Positions 43,985 through 55,700 of a stretch of DNA of 64,000 bases are shown one piece after another. How positions within the stretch are numbered: the first letter of the stretch is position 1; every line of letters begins with the position of its first letter. The DNA lies in NCBI RefSeq assembly GCF_037893015.1, contig NC_133663.1, forward strand, positions 144,365,771-144,429,770, in the 5' to 3' direction. The stretch comes from Macrotis lagotis (Eukaryota; Chordata; Mammalia; Peramelemorphia; Peramelidae). Made by a program: the position numbers and the translations under genes. The notes beneath the pieces are model-generated. The model searched no databases. It saw only the letters and a program-made list of their open reading frames with translations, and had not been told where the DNA came from.

Positions 43985-45425
43985 TTTCTTTTTCTTTTTC
44001 TTTGTTTTTAATTTTTTTATTATATAAATAATTTATTACCCTTTTCAACCACATAAAATGGTAGTTTCCACCAATCATTTTTTTTGCAAGGTTTTAAGCT
44101 TTACAATTTTTCACTTTCCTTCCCTTCTCTCTCCCCTGCCCCTGACAGGAAGCAATCTGATATAGGTTTTATGTACTGGGAGAGAAGAATCAGATCCAAA
44201 AGGAAGAAAGAAAATATTAGACATAACAAAATGTCATAATACATAAGACAACTTTTAAAAATTTAAGATAATAGGCACTGATCTTCATTTAAACTCCTTA
44301 GTTCCTTCTCTGGATATGGATGGTGTTCTTCATCACAAAACCCCTAAAATTGTCCCTGATTATTATACTGCTGGAATGAGTAAATCCATTGTGACTGATC
44401 ATCACTCCATGTTGCTCTCAGTGTGAACAATGTTTTTCTGGTTCTGCTCATTTAACTCAGCATCAATTCCTACAATTTTTTCCAAGTATTTCTGAAATTC
44501 AATCATTCATGATTTCTTATAGAACAATAGTGTTCCAACACATACATATACCACAATTTGTTCAGACATTCCCCAATTGGTGGGTATCCCCTCAATTTCC
44601 AATTCTTTGCCTCTTCAAAAAGGGTTGCTATGGATAGTTTTTGTAGATGTGGGATTTTTACCCTTTTTCATGATCTTTTCAGGGAATAGAGCTAGTAGTG
44701 ATATTGCTGCATCAAAGGATATGGACATTTTTATTGTCCTTTGGGCGTGATTCCAAATTGCTCCCCAAAAAGGCTGCATTAGTTCACAACTCCACCAACA
44801 ATGCATTAGTGTCTCATATTTCTCAGGTCCCTTTCAACATTGATTGTTATCCTTTCTAGTCATATTGGTCAATCTGAGAGATATGAGGGAGTATCACAGA
44901 GATGCTTTAATTTGCATTTCTTTAATCAATAGAGATAAAAGCAATTTTTCATATGACTATAGGTAGATTTGATTTCTTTGTCTGAGAATTGCCTTTGCAT
45001 ATCCTCTGACCATTTATTAATTAGGGAATGACTTGTTTTTTTTTATAAATTTGACTCCATTCTCTATATATTTTATAAATGAGTCCTTTGTTAGAAACAT
45101 TAGTTACAAAAATTGTTTTCCAATTTACTCCATTCCTTTTAATCTTGGTTGCAGTGCTTTTGTTTGTGTAAAATCTTTTAAATTTAATGCAATCAAAATT
45201 ATCCAGTGTGTTTTTTGGAATGTTCTATGTATCTTCTTTGATCATAAACCACTTTCCATAGATCTGACAGGTTTTATTCTTTGTTCTCCTAATTTGTTTA
45301 TAATTTTATCTTTTATATTTACATCCTATAACCATTTTGACATCTTGATACTGGGTGTGAGATGTTGGTTTACATTTAGTTTCTGCCATACTGTCTTCTA
45401 GTTTTCCCAGAATTTTTTTTTTAAT
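43985..45425 (-). pseudogene. 5'-truncated L1, 3' end of ORF2 and 3' UTR
   Basis: On the minus strand the A-rich tail lies at 43985-44015. Upstream is the ORF2 C-terminus: HCWWSCELMQPFWGAIW, then ISFDAAISLLALFPEKIM (44800-44660), matching the HCWW...IPFDPAIPLLGLYP part of the L1 at 4051-10872. It is truncated near 45425 inside ORF2. Stops and shifts are present. The 122-codon plus-strand frame here is a shadow. Confidence 0.85.
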
Positions 45426-46600
45426 TGAGGAGTGAGTTCTTTGAAAGTAGACTTTTTCAAACCCCTTGGAGGAGGGGTTAGGTGGAGTAGGATAGAACTG
45501 GGGAGGAGTTAGAGAGGGGTTAGGTCCTTATCAGAGAGGGACTAAGGAGTGACTTAATATAAGATTTAAGGTAATTTCCAGCATGTCCAGAAGAATTCAG
45601 GGATTTAGCTAGACCTTAGAATTTTATAGTACTTTAACTAGGAGACATTAGTCTGACTGGGAATTAGACACTAGATATTTTAGTCTCACTGAATTTATAT
45701 GATGCTTTTCCTGGTGAGATAACTTAAAGATGTTTGTTTAGATAGGCTTACATAACAGACTAGCTCAGAGTCAACATAAGGCTTGGAGAAACTTTAACAG
45801 CTTTAAAGATTAACTGTTTTAACAGTGTCCATTTAGAATGCAATTGTTAATTGAGAAGGAGATTTTGATAGGTAAATAGGGGTTTTTGCCTATAAGTACT
45901 GGGTCAATACGGAAAGGAAAGTTTTATAACAATATAGAAAAAGAAAAAAGATTATAATATTTCTCTTAATACAGAAAAAGGGGGGGAGATTATAATATCT
46001 CTCTCAGTTCAGAGTTCCCCAGCTTCAGTAACTGTAATTGTAAAAGAAATAGGAGAAGTAGCAGCAGTAGCAGTAGAAATAGTATTTACTATTTATATAG
46101 TACTTTAAAGTTTACAAAGTTCTTTAAACAATTTTTTCTTTTCTTAAATAAAAAAGGGTTTTATAACCATATTTTTCAGGCCAGACATGAGGAACAGGAT
46201 GAAATAGACTAATAATGATGATGGGGAAATTGTGGTGTTATCATAAAGATGAGAGTTTTTCATAAGAGATTTAGTTAATATGCCAGAAGTACTCCTTGCT
46301 TTAATACATATAATACATATAAATAACAAAGCAAATTTTAAAAATCAACAACACTGTGTAATTACAAGTATATCCAAATAAAGATCATTTAGGCAATAAC
46401 ACACAATTTGAATTTTGTATACTGTCATTGAACAAGTACTTGAAAATTCATTTTTATGGTCAAGTTAACATTATGATTTTTTCTATAATTGAATAAAATA
46501 AGCACCTTTTTATTATTTGGGTCATTGTTGTCTATTGGCAAACAGATGTAATCTTTGAAGCATCAGCCTACCTCTACAAAGATGAGTTTAATTGTCAGAA
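45426..46600. other. Unassigned DNA
   Basis: No gene. An A-rich stretch at 45930-46000 and a short MIR-like fragment (46080-46130) are all that is recognised. The 45460-46020 part has a retroelement feel but no defining edge. Confidence 0.35.
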
Positions 46601-46639
46601 ATAGAAAACAAAGATATTTTGCTAAAGTGAAAACTAGTG

Positions 46640-47094
46640 TGAGGACTATGGGGGTCTTTGGTCTCCACAAGAAAGTGAAGAGAGACTGGAGTCTGCCTAT
46701 ATTTGTGCCTATAGGCAATTATGTGAGTGTAAGACAAAAGACTTGGTCTCAACCTGATAAAAACCTAAGATTAGATCAGTTCTGCTTCATCTAGTTCTGA
46801 ATTAACCAAGGGTCTGTGTCCTTTTCCTTTTCCCATGCTCAAATAGATTTCTGTTTCTTCCCCTGTGCTCATTAGTATAATGAGCAAGGTGGAAGAAAAA
46901 GTATAGAGGTGGTTGTACCAATTAGATTGGGATCTCGGCCAGTGATTGGCATGAAGGGGGCAGGAACAAGCTTTTCAAATGGCATATAAGACCCAGCCCT
47001 GTCATGATTTGGTGCCCTTCTTCCCTTGAGACAGGTGGTCCTTTTGTTAAGATATCTTAATAAAAGTCATTTTAATGAGTATTTATGAGCCATT
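46640..47094 (+). mobile_element. Possible solo LTR
   Basis: A TATA box (CATATAAG, 46983-46990) is followed 76 bp later by AATAAA (47059-47064), with a G/T-rich downstream part. This core-promoter-to-poly(A) spacing is typical of a short-R LTR. The edges are uncertain, with no confirmed target duplication. Confidence 0.35.
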
Positions 47095-47526
47095 GATAAC
47101 ACTAGGGATAATAATTCAGACATTTTTAGTTAAACTAAATATATAAAAGGTTAAGAAAAAAGCTTTTTAGGAGTGGAAAATAATTGGAAATTGAGGGAAT
47201 ACCCATCAATTGGGGAATGATTGAACAAGTTATGTTATGGAATACTATTTTTCTATAAGAAACCATAAATGGCCAGACTCTAGAGAAACATGGGATGAAT
47301 TACAGGATCTGATGTTGAGCTAAGAGAATAGAACCAAGAGAACATTGCATACATTAACAACAATGTTGTGAGATGATCAGCCTTGATGGATGCAGCTCCT
47401 CTCAGCAGTTCAGAGAGCAAGGACAATTGTAGGAGATCAAATGGACACAATGCTATCACCATGAAGAGAAAAAAATCAAACAGCCAAATAAAATTCCTTC
47501 AGAATCGGAAAGTATACCACATTCAC

Positions 47527-47549
47527 TCTATCTATCTATCTATTATATA

Positions 47550-47585
<36 letters not shown>
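47527..47585. repeat. (TATC)n-(TA)n microsatellite
   Basis: Four TATC/CTAT units then about 45 bp of TA. Confidence 0.95.
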
Positions 47586-47603
47586 AAATGTATGTATTTA
47601 TCT

Positions 47604-47746
47604 GGAGGGGGCTGTAAGGCACTGGGGTTAAGTGACTTGCCCAAGGCCACACAGCTAGGTAATTATTAAGTGTCTGAGATTGGATTTGAACTCAGGTCCT
47701 GACTCCAGGGTTGGTGCTCTATCTACTGCACCACCTAGCTGTCTCC
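47604..47746 (-). mobile_element. CORE-type SINE
   Basis: Antisense copy: CACTGGGGTTAAGTGACTTG, TTGGATTTGAACTCAGGTCC and CACCACCTAGCTGTC. It lies inside the L1 3' end. Confidence 0.85.
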
Positions 47747-48483
47747 CCTTCATTACTTTTTTAAAAAATTACTCATATATTTCTTTCCTATCTCATGGGC
47801 TTCCTTCTTTTGCTGTAATCCTAATTCCTCATACTGAAAATGACTAATCAGTAAACATGTTTTAACACAAATGTGTTTGTATAATATTCACCTGACTGTT
47901 CTCTGCTGAGGGGAGGAGGGTGGAAGGAAATTAGATAAGTTAAAAATATGCAATATGCATATGCCTATGCATGAATGTTGAAAAACTTTCATAATGTAAT
48001 TGAGAAAATAAAATATCAATTAAAAAAATTAAGGCTTTGGCAGAAAAATAAACTAAAAGAGACAACTGAAGGTAGAGCAACATAACCTATTGTCTAATTA
48101 AGATCTTTGCCTTCATTTATTCCCTGAAGGGTTCAGCTTTAAAATCCACCTTAGGGCAGTACTATCTTTCCATTTCAAAAGTGATTAAGGTGTGGTTTAC
48201 TGGAGAAAGATATAATCTGTGAAAGAAGTGGTCAAGTAAGTAATTGAAAAGCCTAAGGAGAAGATTTAGTAACTTGTTCTCTTTACTGGAACTGAAAGTC
48301 ACTCAAAAACCATATCTTGACATTTCATGATTTCTTTATGGAGAATTCCTATAACTATTTGACTCTAAGCTAGAAATGATGTGCTTTAGAATAAAGTCAG
48401 ATATGCTTGAAATAATGGAACAACAACAAAGTTAAAAGAATGAAAAATATTTCTGAGATATTTCTGCCTAAAATAGAAAAAAG

Positions 48484-48655
48484 TGGGGTCAGCTAGCTGA
48501 CACAGTTGATAGAGCACTGACCTGAGAGTCAGGAGGACCTGAGTTCAAATCTGATCTCAGACATACATACATACATAGGCTTACATATCCATCCCTGTCC
48601 TCAAGCAGATTACTGTTTCTCCAGGAAAAAAAAAGTTTTAAACTGTAAATTTGGC

Positions 48656-48707
<52 letters not shown>

Positions 48708-48800
48708 CTGTGTGTATACATATATTATATATATATTTAATATCCACTTAACTGTGTAAACTTGAGTAGGTAACTTAATCCTATAGCCTTTCAAAGCAAA
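48484..48800 (+). mobile_element. CORE-type SINE split by a copied segment
   Basis: The head GGGGTCAGCTAGCTGACACAG and middle GAGTTCAAATCTGATCTCAG run to 48575. The tail half (CACTTAACTGTGTAAACTTG to CCTATAGCC) resumes at about 48740. The 164 bp between are not SINE but a near-identical copy of 50156-50307. Confidence 0.8.
48576..48739 (+). repeat. Inserted copy of 50156-50307
   Basis: TAGGCTTACATATCCATCCC through AATTTGGCATATG and a TA tract ending ATATTTAA. Outside the variable TA run I see one substitution, one A-run length change and a 2-bp TA/TG difference. Confidence 0.85.
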
Positions 48801-50155
48801 CAAACAATAAAAGAACAAAAGAGGAAGGGGAGAAGGAAGAAAGGGAGAGAGGGTAAACTAGCAACTAGAGGGTAAAGTAGCAACCAATCCCTAACCTTCG
48901 GGTGGGCAGAGCCACACAAAGCAACACAGAGATAGGAAAGTCAGGAATCAAGCAGAAGTTTAACTTATTTCAAAGCAATAAATCTCCCTTCCTGAGAAGG
49001 AGGGCTTAACTTGTTGGAGCTAAGAGACTGGACTACAACACAATCATTCTTAGGTCTTGAGTAACATTGGCTAAGGCAGACTCATGCATGGACAAATATA
49101 GGTGTTGCTGGACTGTGTGAGAAATCTCCAAATTGAATGTCTCCATTCTTAAGGTTGTTGACCTTTGTGGTCATTCAGCCGGCTAGAGACAAAGTTAGCC
49201 TGGCAGGAGCAGGAGCAGGAGCAGGAGAGCAGTATCTGGTTCAGTTATACAGTCGTAGGAATTTAGGAATTGTTAGAAAGCCAGTAGATGTGATGGATGA
49301 CTTCAGGCGGCAGCATCTTCTGCTTTTGACTCTCTGATCCTTGGGAAACAGGGGAAGTTCCAACAAATCTAAACAGTTATTGATTAATATGAAATTCTTA
49401 ACTCCCTCAGTGAACACCAGAAGCAGGTCAAAACAACACATTTTGCCAGAGTGAGATCATCCAGAGTGCAAAGGATTGTTGTTATGCCAAACTCAAGGCA
49501 CAGCCTGCTTGCTGAGCCTTAGCTCTGGGAAATGGGGTGCTCAAATGGTTTGGGAAAGGAAGAAATGAAGGAGAGAGGGGGGAGGAGAGAGCAGAGAAGA
49601 GAGGAAATGTTTCTGAAGAGAGAGAGTACTCTTCAGCTGCTTAAACTACCTCAACTTCTGTTTCAATTTGTAAACTTAAATTGTGATTCCTCCCCTACCT
49701 CACCTGAAATGGACTGTTTTCTCTTTCTGATTTTTTAATGAACTATTTTTGATGCAGGCAGTTATGGACATAGGAGATGCTGTGATTGGAAACAAATTCT
49801 GTAATCTTTTACACTGTTAAATTCTGTCTGAATGGGGAATATGTAGAAGGAAAATTATTTGGAGCCAGATGCTGGAGCACTCCCCCAAATGGACTACAGG
49901 AGTGTATTTAAGTCAGGGACCCAGAAAAGAAACTTTTCTTCTCCCCTACCATCACACTGCAAGGATCTGCAAGGATCACTTATTACTTTCTTTCCATTTC
50001 TAAGTTAGTGCCATGTGCTCTGGACCAGCTGTCAAGCCATGGGGCTCTATGCTATAGGGCTGGACTGGCCACATGTTTTTTCTTTCCATATTAGACTCAG
50101 TTCAGTCAGGTCTTCTGGCTACTCTTCTTTCTCTCTTTTCCTCAGGCTCCTCACT
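48801..50155. other. Unassigned DNA
   Basis: Contains a short (GGAGCA)n-like tract at 49203-49230. Possible LTR-like sequence lies at 49840-50060 (GTATTTAAG near 49901). Neither edges nor coding family were recognised. Confidence 0.35.
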
Positions 50156-50270
50156 TAGGCTTACATATTCATCCCTGTCCTCAAGCAGATTACTGTTTCT
50201 CCAGGAAAAAAAAAAGTTTTAAACTGTAAATTTGGCATATGTATATATATATATATATCTGTGTGTATAC

Positions 50271-50303
<33 letters not shown>

Positions 50304-50307
50304 TTAA
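50156..50307 (+). repeat. Source copy of the segment inserted at 48576
   Basis: TAGGCTTACATATTCATCCC through the TA microsatellite ending ATATTTAA. It is continuous with its surroundings on both sides and so is the likely donor. Confidence 0.75.
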
Positions 50308-51635
50308 ATACAATGTATAATAAATCCTGAGCAGTTTTAAACCTTCAGGCTAAAATGTGAATTCATTCACTTCACCAACTTTCAATCTTAAATGATGACA
50401 CAAATCTTCTGGCAACAATATCACACTTCACTCAAGGTCATAAAAATCAAACAAAATGAAATAGAGTTGTAATATCATATATTCCTTTAGGCAACAAATA
50501 TAAGTTTAAAATGTCATATTTCAGATGAACTACATTTAGAGAATTCACTAGTAGTCTGTTTGAGGAGGATAATTTACATGCCAAGGAATCAGAGACAGGT
50601 GAGATTCTTCCTCTAACTTCTTAGCTAAAGAATATTTATGGTTCTTAAGTAAATTTTTACATCATGAGACACAGGCTTTGGGAGTAAGGATAAAGTTAAA
50701 TAATTGTTGCAGAAGACATAGAAAAGGAAAATTTTAAATTCCATAGGTGTATGCACACACCCATAAGCATAACTTTGCATATACAAACATGTGTACACAC
50801 ATATAATTATATATAAAATTATATATATATGCATATAACTATATATGCATGCCCACATATTTATATAAGCATAGATACACCACAACACACACATGTTTAT
50901 GTATGTATACACATGTACATATTTACACGAGTATATGTGTATGCATGAAAACACATGCATACATTCTTACATCTAGTAACTATCATGAAAATCTTGTCTC
51001 ACTTCAATTAATGTGTTCTTTAAATTTAGATCCAATTGCAAAATAAGGTGGCTATTATAGAGTTATTTTTATTAAAGTCTGAGGGAAATATATATAAGTA
51101 CTAATATGGTTGGGAAAAGTTCAATCATAATTATTTCCCCTTAAACAATTTTCTTCCTCTAAGGCAACTAAGGAATATTGGAGAAAACAAAGGGATCTAA
51201 TGAAAGGACATAGAGTGTATGCCCTTCTGGCTTGACACTTCACAAAGAAGAACATTGGGAATACATTTATTATTGTCTTGATTTGAATGATAGCAATAGA
51301 AAATGGTCTTATTTTTCAAAAATTAAAAAAGTCTGATTCTCTAGTGTCTATGCAAATATTGTAAGGCTCCATAATTTCAAGTTCTTATCTGAAAAATGAA
51401 TCTAGAGAATTATCACTATGAATCTCACAAAGCAATCATGGCAAAAGTGATACTAAAAATGTCATATTAAAGTGAGTTTAGTCCTAACTGTGGCAATGCT
51501 GATTGCTATTTCTTTGTTTTCAAAGTAGGTCATTTTAGCTTTATTCTAATAATTTTATAATTAGAAAAGTAATATTAAATATTAATTTTGATTCAACTTT
51601 TCAAAAATTTTCTGTTTGCTTTTTTTCTTTTTCTT
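50308..51635. other. AT-rich intergenic DNA
   Basis: Mixed ACAC/ATAT simple-sequence lies at 50745-50960. No gene recognised. Confidence 0.4.
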
Positions 51636-51678
51636 TTTAATTTTTGCAAGGCAATGGGGTTAAATGACTTGGCCAAGG

Positions 51679-51738
<60 letters not shown>

Positions 51739-51832
51739 AGGTAACTATTAAGTGTCTGAGACCAGATTTGAATTCAGGTCCTCCTGATTCCAGGGCTGTT
51801 ACTCTATTCACTATGCCACCTAGCTGCCCCCA
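51636..51832 (-). mobile_element. CORE-type SINE with internal (AC)n expansion
   Basis: Antisense copy: TTTTTGCAAGGCAATGGGG, then (AC)n where other copies have CCACACAGCTAGG, then TGTCTGAGACCAGATTTGAA and CACCTAGCTGCCCCC. Confidence 0.9.
51681..51736. repeat. (AC)n microsatellite inside SINE
   Basis: About 27 perfect AC units grown from the CACACAG motif of the SINE. Confidence 0.97.
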
Positions 51833-52194
51833 ATTCTTCTGCTTCTTAATAAAATGTCTAAGGGTAGTAAAAAATAATCTCTTATAAGTCTTCAGCGTTC
51901 TAATTTATTTTAAATTTTATTATTCATGATCAAAGTAGACTGAGGGTAGGTCTCTCTTTGAAATAGATATAGAATCAAATCTTATATATATTTTAGAGGG
52001 TAGTTAAATATAATTCAATGAAGTAACAAAATAAAATCAAAGATAACTTTAAAAATTTAAACTATCCCAGAAAACTAGATGTTTTTCATTATAAGAATTT
52101 CACGTAAATGTTCTGGGTGATTTGATTGTTGTATGGAACATCCCATGAACATAGAATAGAAATCAGCAGGTTTTCTGTGATTTATAATCATAGA

Positions 52195-52325
52195 AAGCAA
52201 TGTAAGAAAAAGAAAAATTAAGTGACTTGTTTAAGATTATGGAATCATTTGGAATTAGAGGTAGGATTTGTATCAATGTCTTTCAGTCTCTGAGCCTGAT
52301 TCTACCCACTCCAACACAGTAAAAA
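52195..52325 (-). mobile_element. MIR-like remnant
   Basis: AAGTGACTTGTTTAAGATTATG, GGTAGGATTTGTATC, and CTGATTCTACCCACTCC. Diverged. Confidence 0.45.
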
Positions 52326-52945
52326 CTGAGAATCACATATAGAGTCTTAACAAGTCAATTTAAATGACTTATTCTGGCATTGATAGCTATCCAAAATCAG
52401 AACTCCAAATGATGTGTTCAAATTTAACTCTCACTGCTATTATTAACTCTCTGCTCAGACTAATCTGCTACTAAATATTCAAAATATATTATGCCCACTC
52501 TCAATTTTGGAAATGCTATGACCTCTTTTTTTCCCTGAAAATACTATTTAGTCTTTAAGACATAATTCAAGGTCTACTTTCTTCAAGATAATTAGAATAA
52601 AAACATCAAGAGTTGATGACAAAGTTAGAAGATTTATATTCCAAAATCCACAGTTGGTCTCTCAGGATGAGAATTTTCATATTTGTATGCACTGTATACT
52701 TTGGCTTTAAAGGAAAATGGAAGATTTTTATTTGTGATACTAAAGATGATCTGAAGTCTCTGGAGACTGTTGTGAAGATAAGTTGGGGGAGGGTGATATC
52801 AGATCTAATATTTAGGAAAATCAATTTGACAACTCAAATAAAAATGGATTGAAATGACAAGGTATGGGGATCAGCAAATTGGCTTTTGGAATAAGGACAT
52901 GTGGTATTTCAGAGAATAAAGGAATATAGAAGAAAGAGGTTATCA

Positions 52946-53104
52946 ACGGGGTGGCTAGGTGGCATAGTGGATAAAACACCAGCCCTGGAGTCAGGAGTAC
53001 CTGGGTTCAAATCCGGTCTCAGACACTTAATAATTACCTAGCTGTGTGGCCTTGGGCAAGCCACTTAACCCCATTTGCCTTACAAAAAAAAAAAAAAACC
53101 TAAA
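52946..53104 (+). mobile_element. Young CORE-type SINE with 13-bp TSD
   Basis: GGGGTGGCTAGGTGGCATAG to CCCCATTTGCCTTAC and a long A tail. AAAGAGGTTATCA flanks both sides exactly (52933-52945, 53105-53117). It is among the least diverged copies here. Confidence 0.97.
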
Positions 53105-53174
53105 AAAGAGGTTATCATGATAGCAATAATAGGATCTGAAAAATGGTTGGATATGGCATGCCAAGGAAGGCATC

Positions 53175-53437
53175 TAACAATTAAAAATAAACCCTTCTGA
53201 ATCTGATGACCATTTTATAAAAAATTATCTCATGTATTCCTTTACTTTAATCCTAATTCCTCATACCAAAAATAACTAATCTGTAAACATGTTTAATCAA
53301 AATATGTATGTACAATCTTAACCTGTTTGCTGCTGAGGGGAGGGGGATGGGAAGGGAGGGTGGAAGAAAATTTTGTAACTTTAAAATATGCATGTACTTA
53401 TGGATGACAATAAAGAAATCCAAAGGAAAAAAAAAAG
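53175..53437 (+). mobile_element. L1 3' UTR fragment
   Basis: It aligns with 47770-48030: CTAATTCCTCATACCAAAAA, GTAAACATGTTTAATC, CTGCTGAGGGGAGGGGGATG and an A tail at 53428-53437. It is 5'-truncated to about 260 bp. Confidence 0.85.
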
Positions 53438-54440
53438 GAGAGCATCTAGGTTTGTGATCTTGAGTAACTGAGAAAATGGTGACATCCTTAATAGTGATAG
53501 GTAAGTGAGGAAATATAATTCATTTGGTTTGATATATGTTGAATTAAAGATATCTTCAGGATACCCAATTTGAGCTGTTGAATAGGCCATGGAATAGGTC
53601 AGGAGAGAGATTAAACCTAACAAGGCATTTATAATAGTCATTTGCAGAGAGATGATAATTGAATCCATGAAAGCTAATGAAAACACCAAGTGAAATAACA
53701 TGTAATGAGAAGAATAAAAGCCCCAGGAAAGAAGTTTACTAATCATCTACCACTGGTTAATATGTTCAGACAAAAATCTAACAAAGAGACTGAAAAGGAA
53801 TGGTTAAATAGGAAGTCACAGAGCCAAGAATGAGGCACACCAAGGAAAACTATAGAGAAGAGAATATCATACTTACAAAGAGGACTAGAAATTTTGAATG
53901 ATAGTTAACTGGATTGATAGATCAACTAGGGGTTTTTTTGAAGATATGAAAGAAATAGGTATGTTTTGGAGGTAGCAGGAAACAAGCAAGTAGACAGGAG
54001 AAATTAAAGAGAAGCGAGACAGTAGGAATAATAGAGGGGCTACTATGATGAAGAAGATTTGATGGAATGGGATTACTTATAGATGTGGAATGGTTTGTTT
54101 TGGCAAGGAGAAGGGCCATCTATTCTGTATTAAAAGAGGAGATAGTGATGGAAGACACCTGAGTGATGTGAGATCAAAAAGGCACAAAAAGTGAACTGTC
54201 AGCAAATGGTCTCAATCTTTTAAAGTGAAATATGAGGCAAAGTTCTTAACTGAGAGGGTTGAGAGAAGCAAAACAATGGGAGGTTTGAGTAGACTTGAAA
54301 AGGTTAGGGAAAGATGCCTTTTTTAGGAGGAATAGCAAATTAGAGTTAGAAAAGGATTTGCTAGCTATAGTTGTGATCAGTTGAGATTATGCAGCATAAA
54401 TTTATTAATTTATAATAGTTTCATGATTTATTTTTTATTT

Positions 54441-55480
54441 TTGTCATCTTTATTCAGCAGCATGTAAGAAGGCACTTAGGCAGCTGATGGGAAAAATCCA
54501 AGGCTTGGGTTTAATAGGACAATATTTGGGATAGACTAGGAAAGAAAGGTAAAAAAAGAGAATAGGATATTGTAAAACTGAACTCAATAACTCAAGGTTC
54601 AATAAATAAAAAATGTAGACAATATAAGGTTGATGGCCTGGTTTGAAAGAACTAAAAGGACAAGTAATTTAGAGATTATGCTGAAGACTAAGTACATGAT
54701 TTCAAGGGAAAGAGAAGTGGAATGATAACAAAAATTGTGATCAGACAAAAGAATTTGAAAGTTTATTAACAGGATAGCAAGAACAAAGTGATAGAAAGAA
54801 CAAAGGCATGCCCACTGGAAGTAGATGAAGTTAGTGAGGGGTTGAGAGTGAAGTGGAGGTGAAGGAGCATTTTGCATGAAATAAGTAAGTTGGAAATAGG
54901 TAGGTTAGAATATTTGAAGAAGTATCAATATGTATGTTGAAGTTTCCTAATTTAAGGATAGTTTGGTAGGAAAAAAAATTGTGAGTCAAATTTTAAAACC
55001 ATTGAGGAAAGAATGGGAGTGTACTAGAGTTGGTAGTCAACATGTAAAAATGAATCTCAAAGAAAGAAAGTTTGCAGAATGAGTGTAGTGGGTCAGTTTG
55101 AAAGGGACCAGAGGGTTCAAGGAGTATTCCAATTGCCTCTCCTCAACCAGTGATTTGGGAACATGAGTGAAAGGCCAAGTAGTGCTGGAAAATGTGGCCA
55201 GAGAGAAATAGATATAAGTGAAACCAGAAGGTGAAAGGAATAGATATAAGTTGAAAACAAATTTATTACCAATGGAGCAAGCATTTTAGAGAGGACAATG
55301 GAAAGATTATATAGTTTTAGTGTTCAATATTGGGTGTGTTTGGTTGAAAGGTTTTAAAGATTTAGACTATAGTTTCTTAATATTATTCTGAAGTCAAAGA
55401 GAGTCACTGATGGGCTTTAAGGAGAACAGTAACTTTATTTTTCTACACATATAGAAGTTAGGCAGTGCTATAAAACAGGG
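54441..55480. other. Repeat-like DNA, probably more L2
   Basis: Phrases such as GAAGTTTCCTAATTTAAGGATAGTTTGGTAGG (54938) resemble antisense L2, but I cannot prove continuity. No host gene. Confidence 0.35.
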
Positions 55481-55700
55481 TAGGATAATCTTTTTTCTGT
55501 CAAGGACCACTTGGATATTTATAACATCAGCTGCCTGCTATATTTGGTAAAACATTTAATTAATTCACCCCTAAAAAGCTCCCATTTTTCTAGTCCTACC
55601 TGCAACCGCCCTGGCAGCACCAGACCAAATGACCCAAAAGTCTGCAATTACCCACCCCTTCAAAGTATAAATTACTGTAGAGTGAGTATGGAAATGGAAA
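55481..55700. mobile_element. Possible old interspersed repeat
   Basis: GGGTAGGATAATCTTTTTTCTGTCAAGGACCACTTGGATATTT at its start looks like a dispersed-repeat phrase seen in mammals, perhaps DNA-transposon derived. Low confidence; no inverted ends were found. Confidence 0.25.

Larger units (their letters stand above)
47150..48035 (+). mobile_element. L1 3' end, interrupted by SINE
   Basis: CCATCAATTGGGGAATGATT, GAACAAGTTATG, ACATGGGATGAATTACAGG, AACATTGCATACATTAAC (end of ORF2 region), then a 3' UTR with CTGCTGAGGGGAGGAGGGTGG and an A-rich end. The same 3' UTR is at 53175-53437, so both belong to one subfamily. A TATC/TA microsatellite (47527-47585) and a SINE (47604-47746) lie inside. Confidence 0.75.
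52730..54440 (-). mobile_element. L2-like LINE remnant, antisense, with insertions
   Basis: Plus-strand sequence is the complement of an L2-type ORF: CAATTTGACAACTCAAATAAAAATGG near 52822, ATCTAGGTTTGTGATCTTG near 53445, AGAGATGATAATTGAATCC near 53647 (paired with 25533-25556) and GAAGGCACCTGAGTGA-like sequence near 54150. The SINE at 52946 and the L1 3' end at 53175 interrupt it. It may extend to about 55340. Old and frameless. Confidence 0.5.

Noticed and set aside
45033..45401. 122-codon plus-strand frame
   Set aside because: It lies antisense to an L1 ORF2 fragment and has no motif of its own.
47610..53104. CRISPR-like array from regularly recurring similar sequences
   Set aside because: The recurring units are SINEs of about 150 bp in both orientations with irregular spacing, in a mammalian genome.
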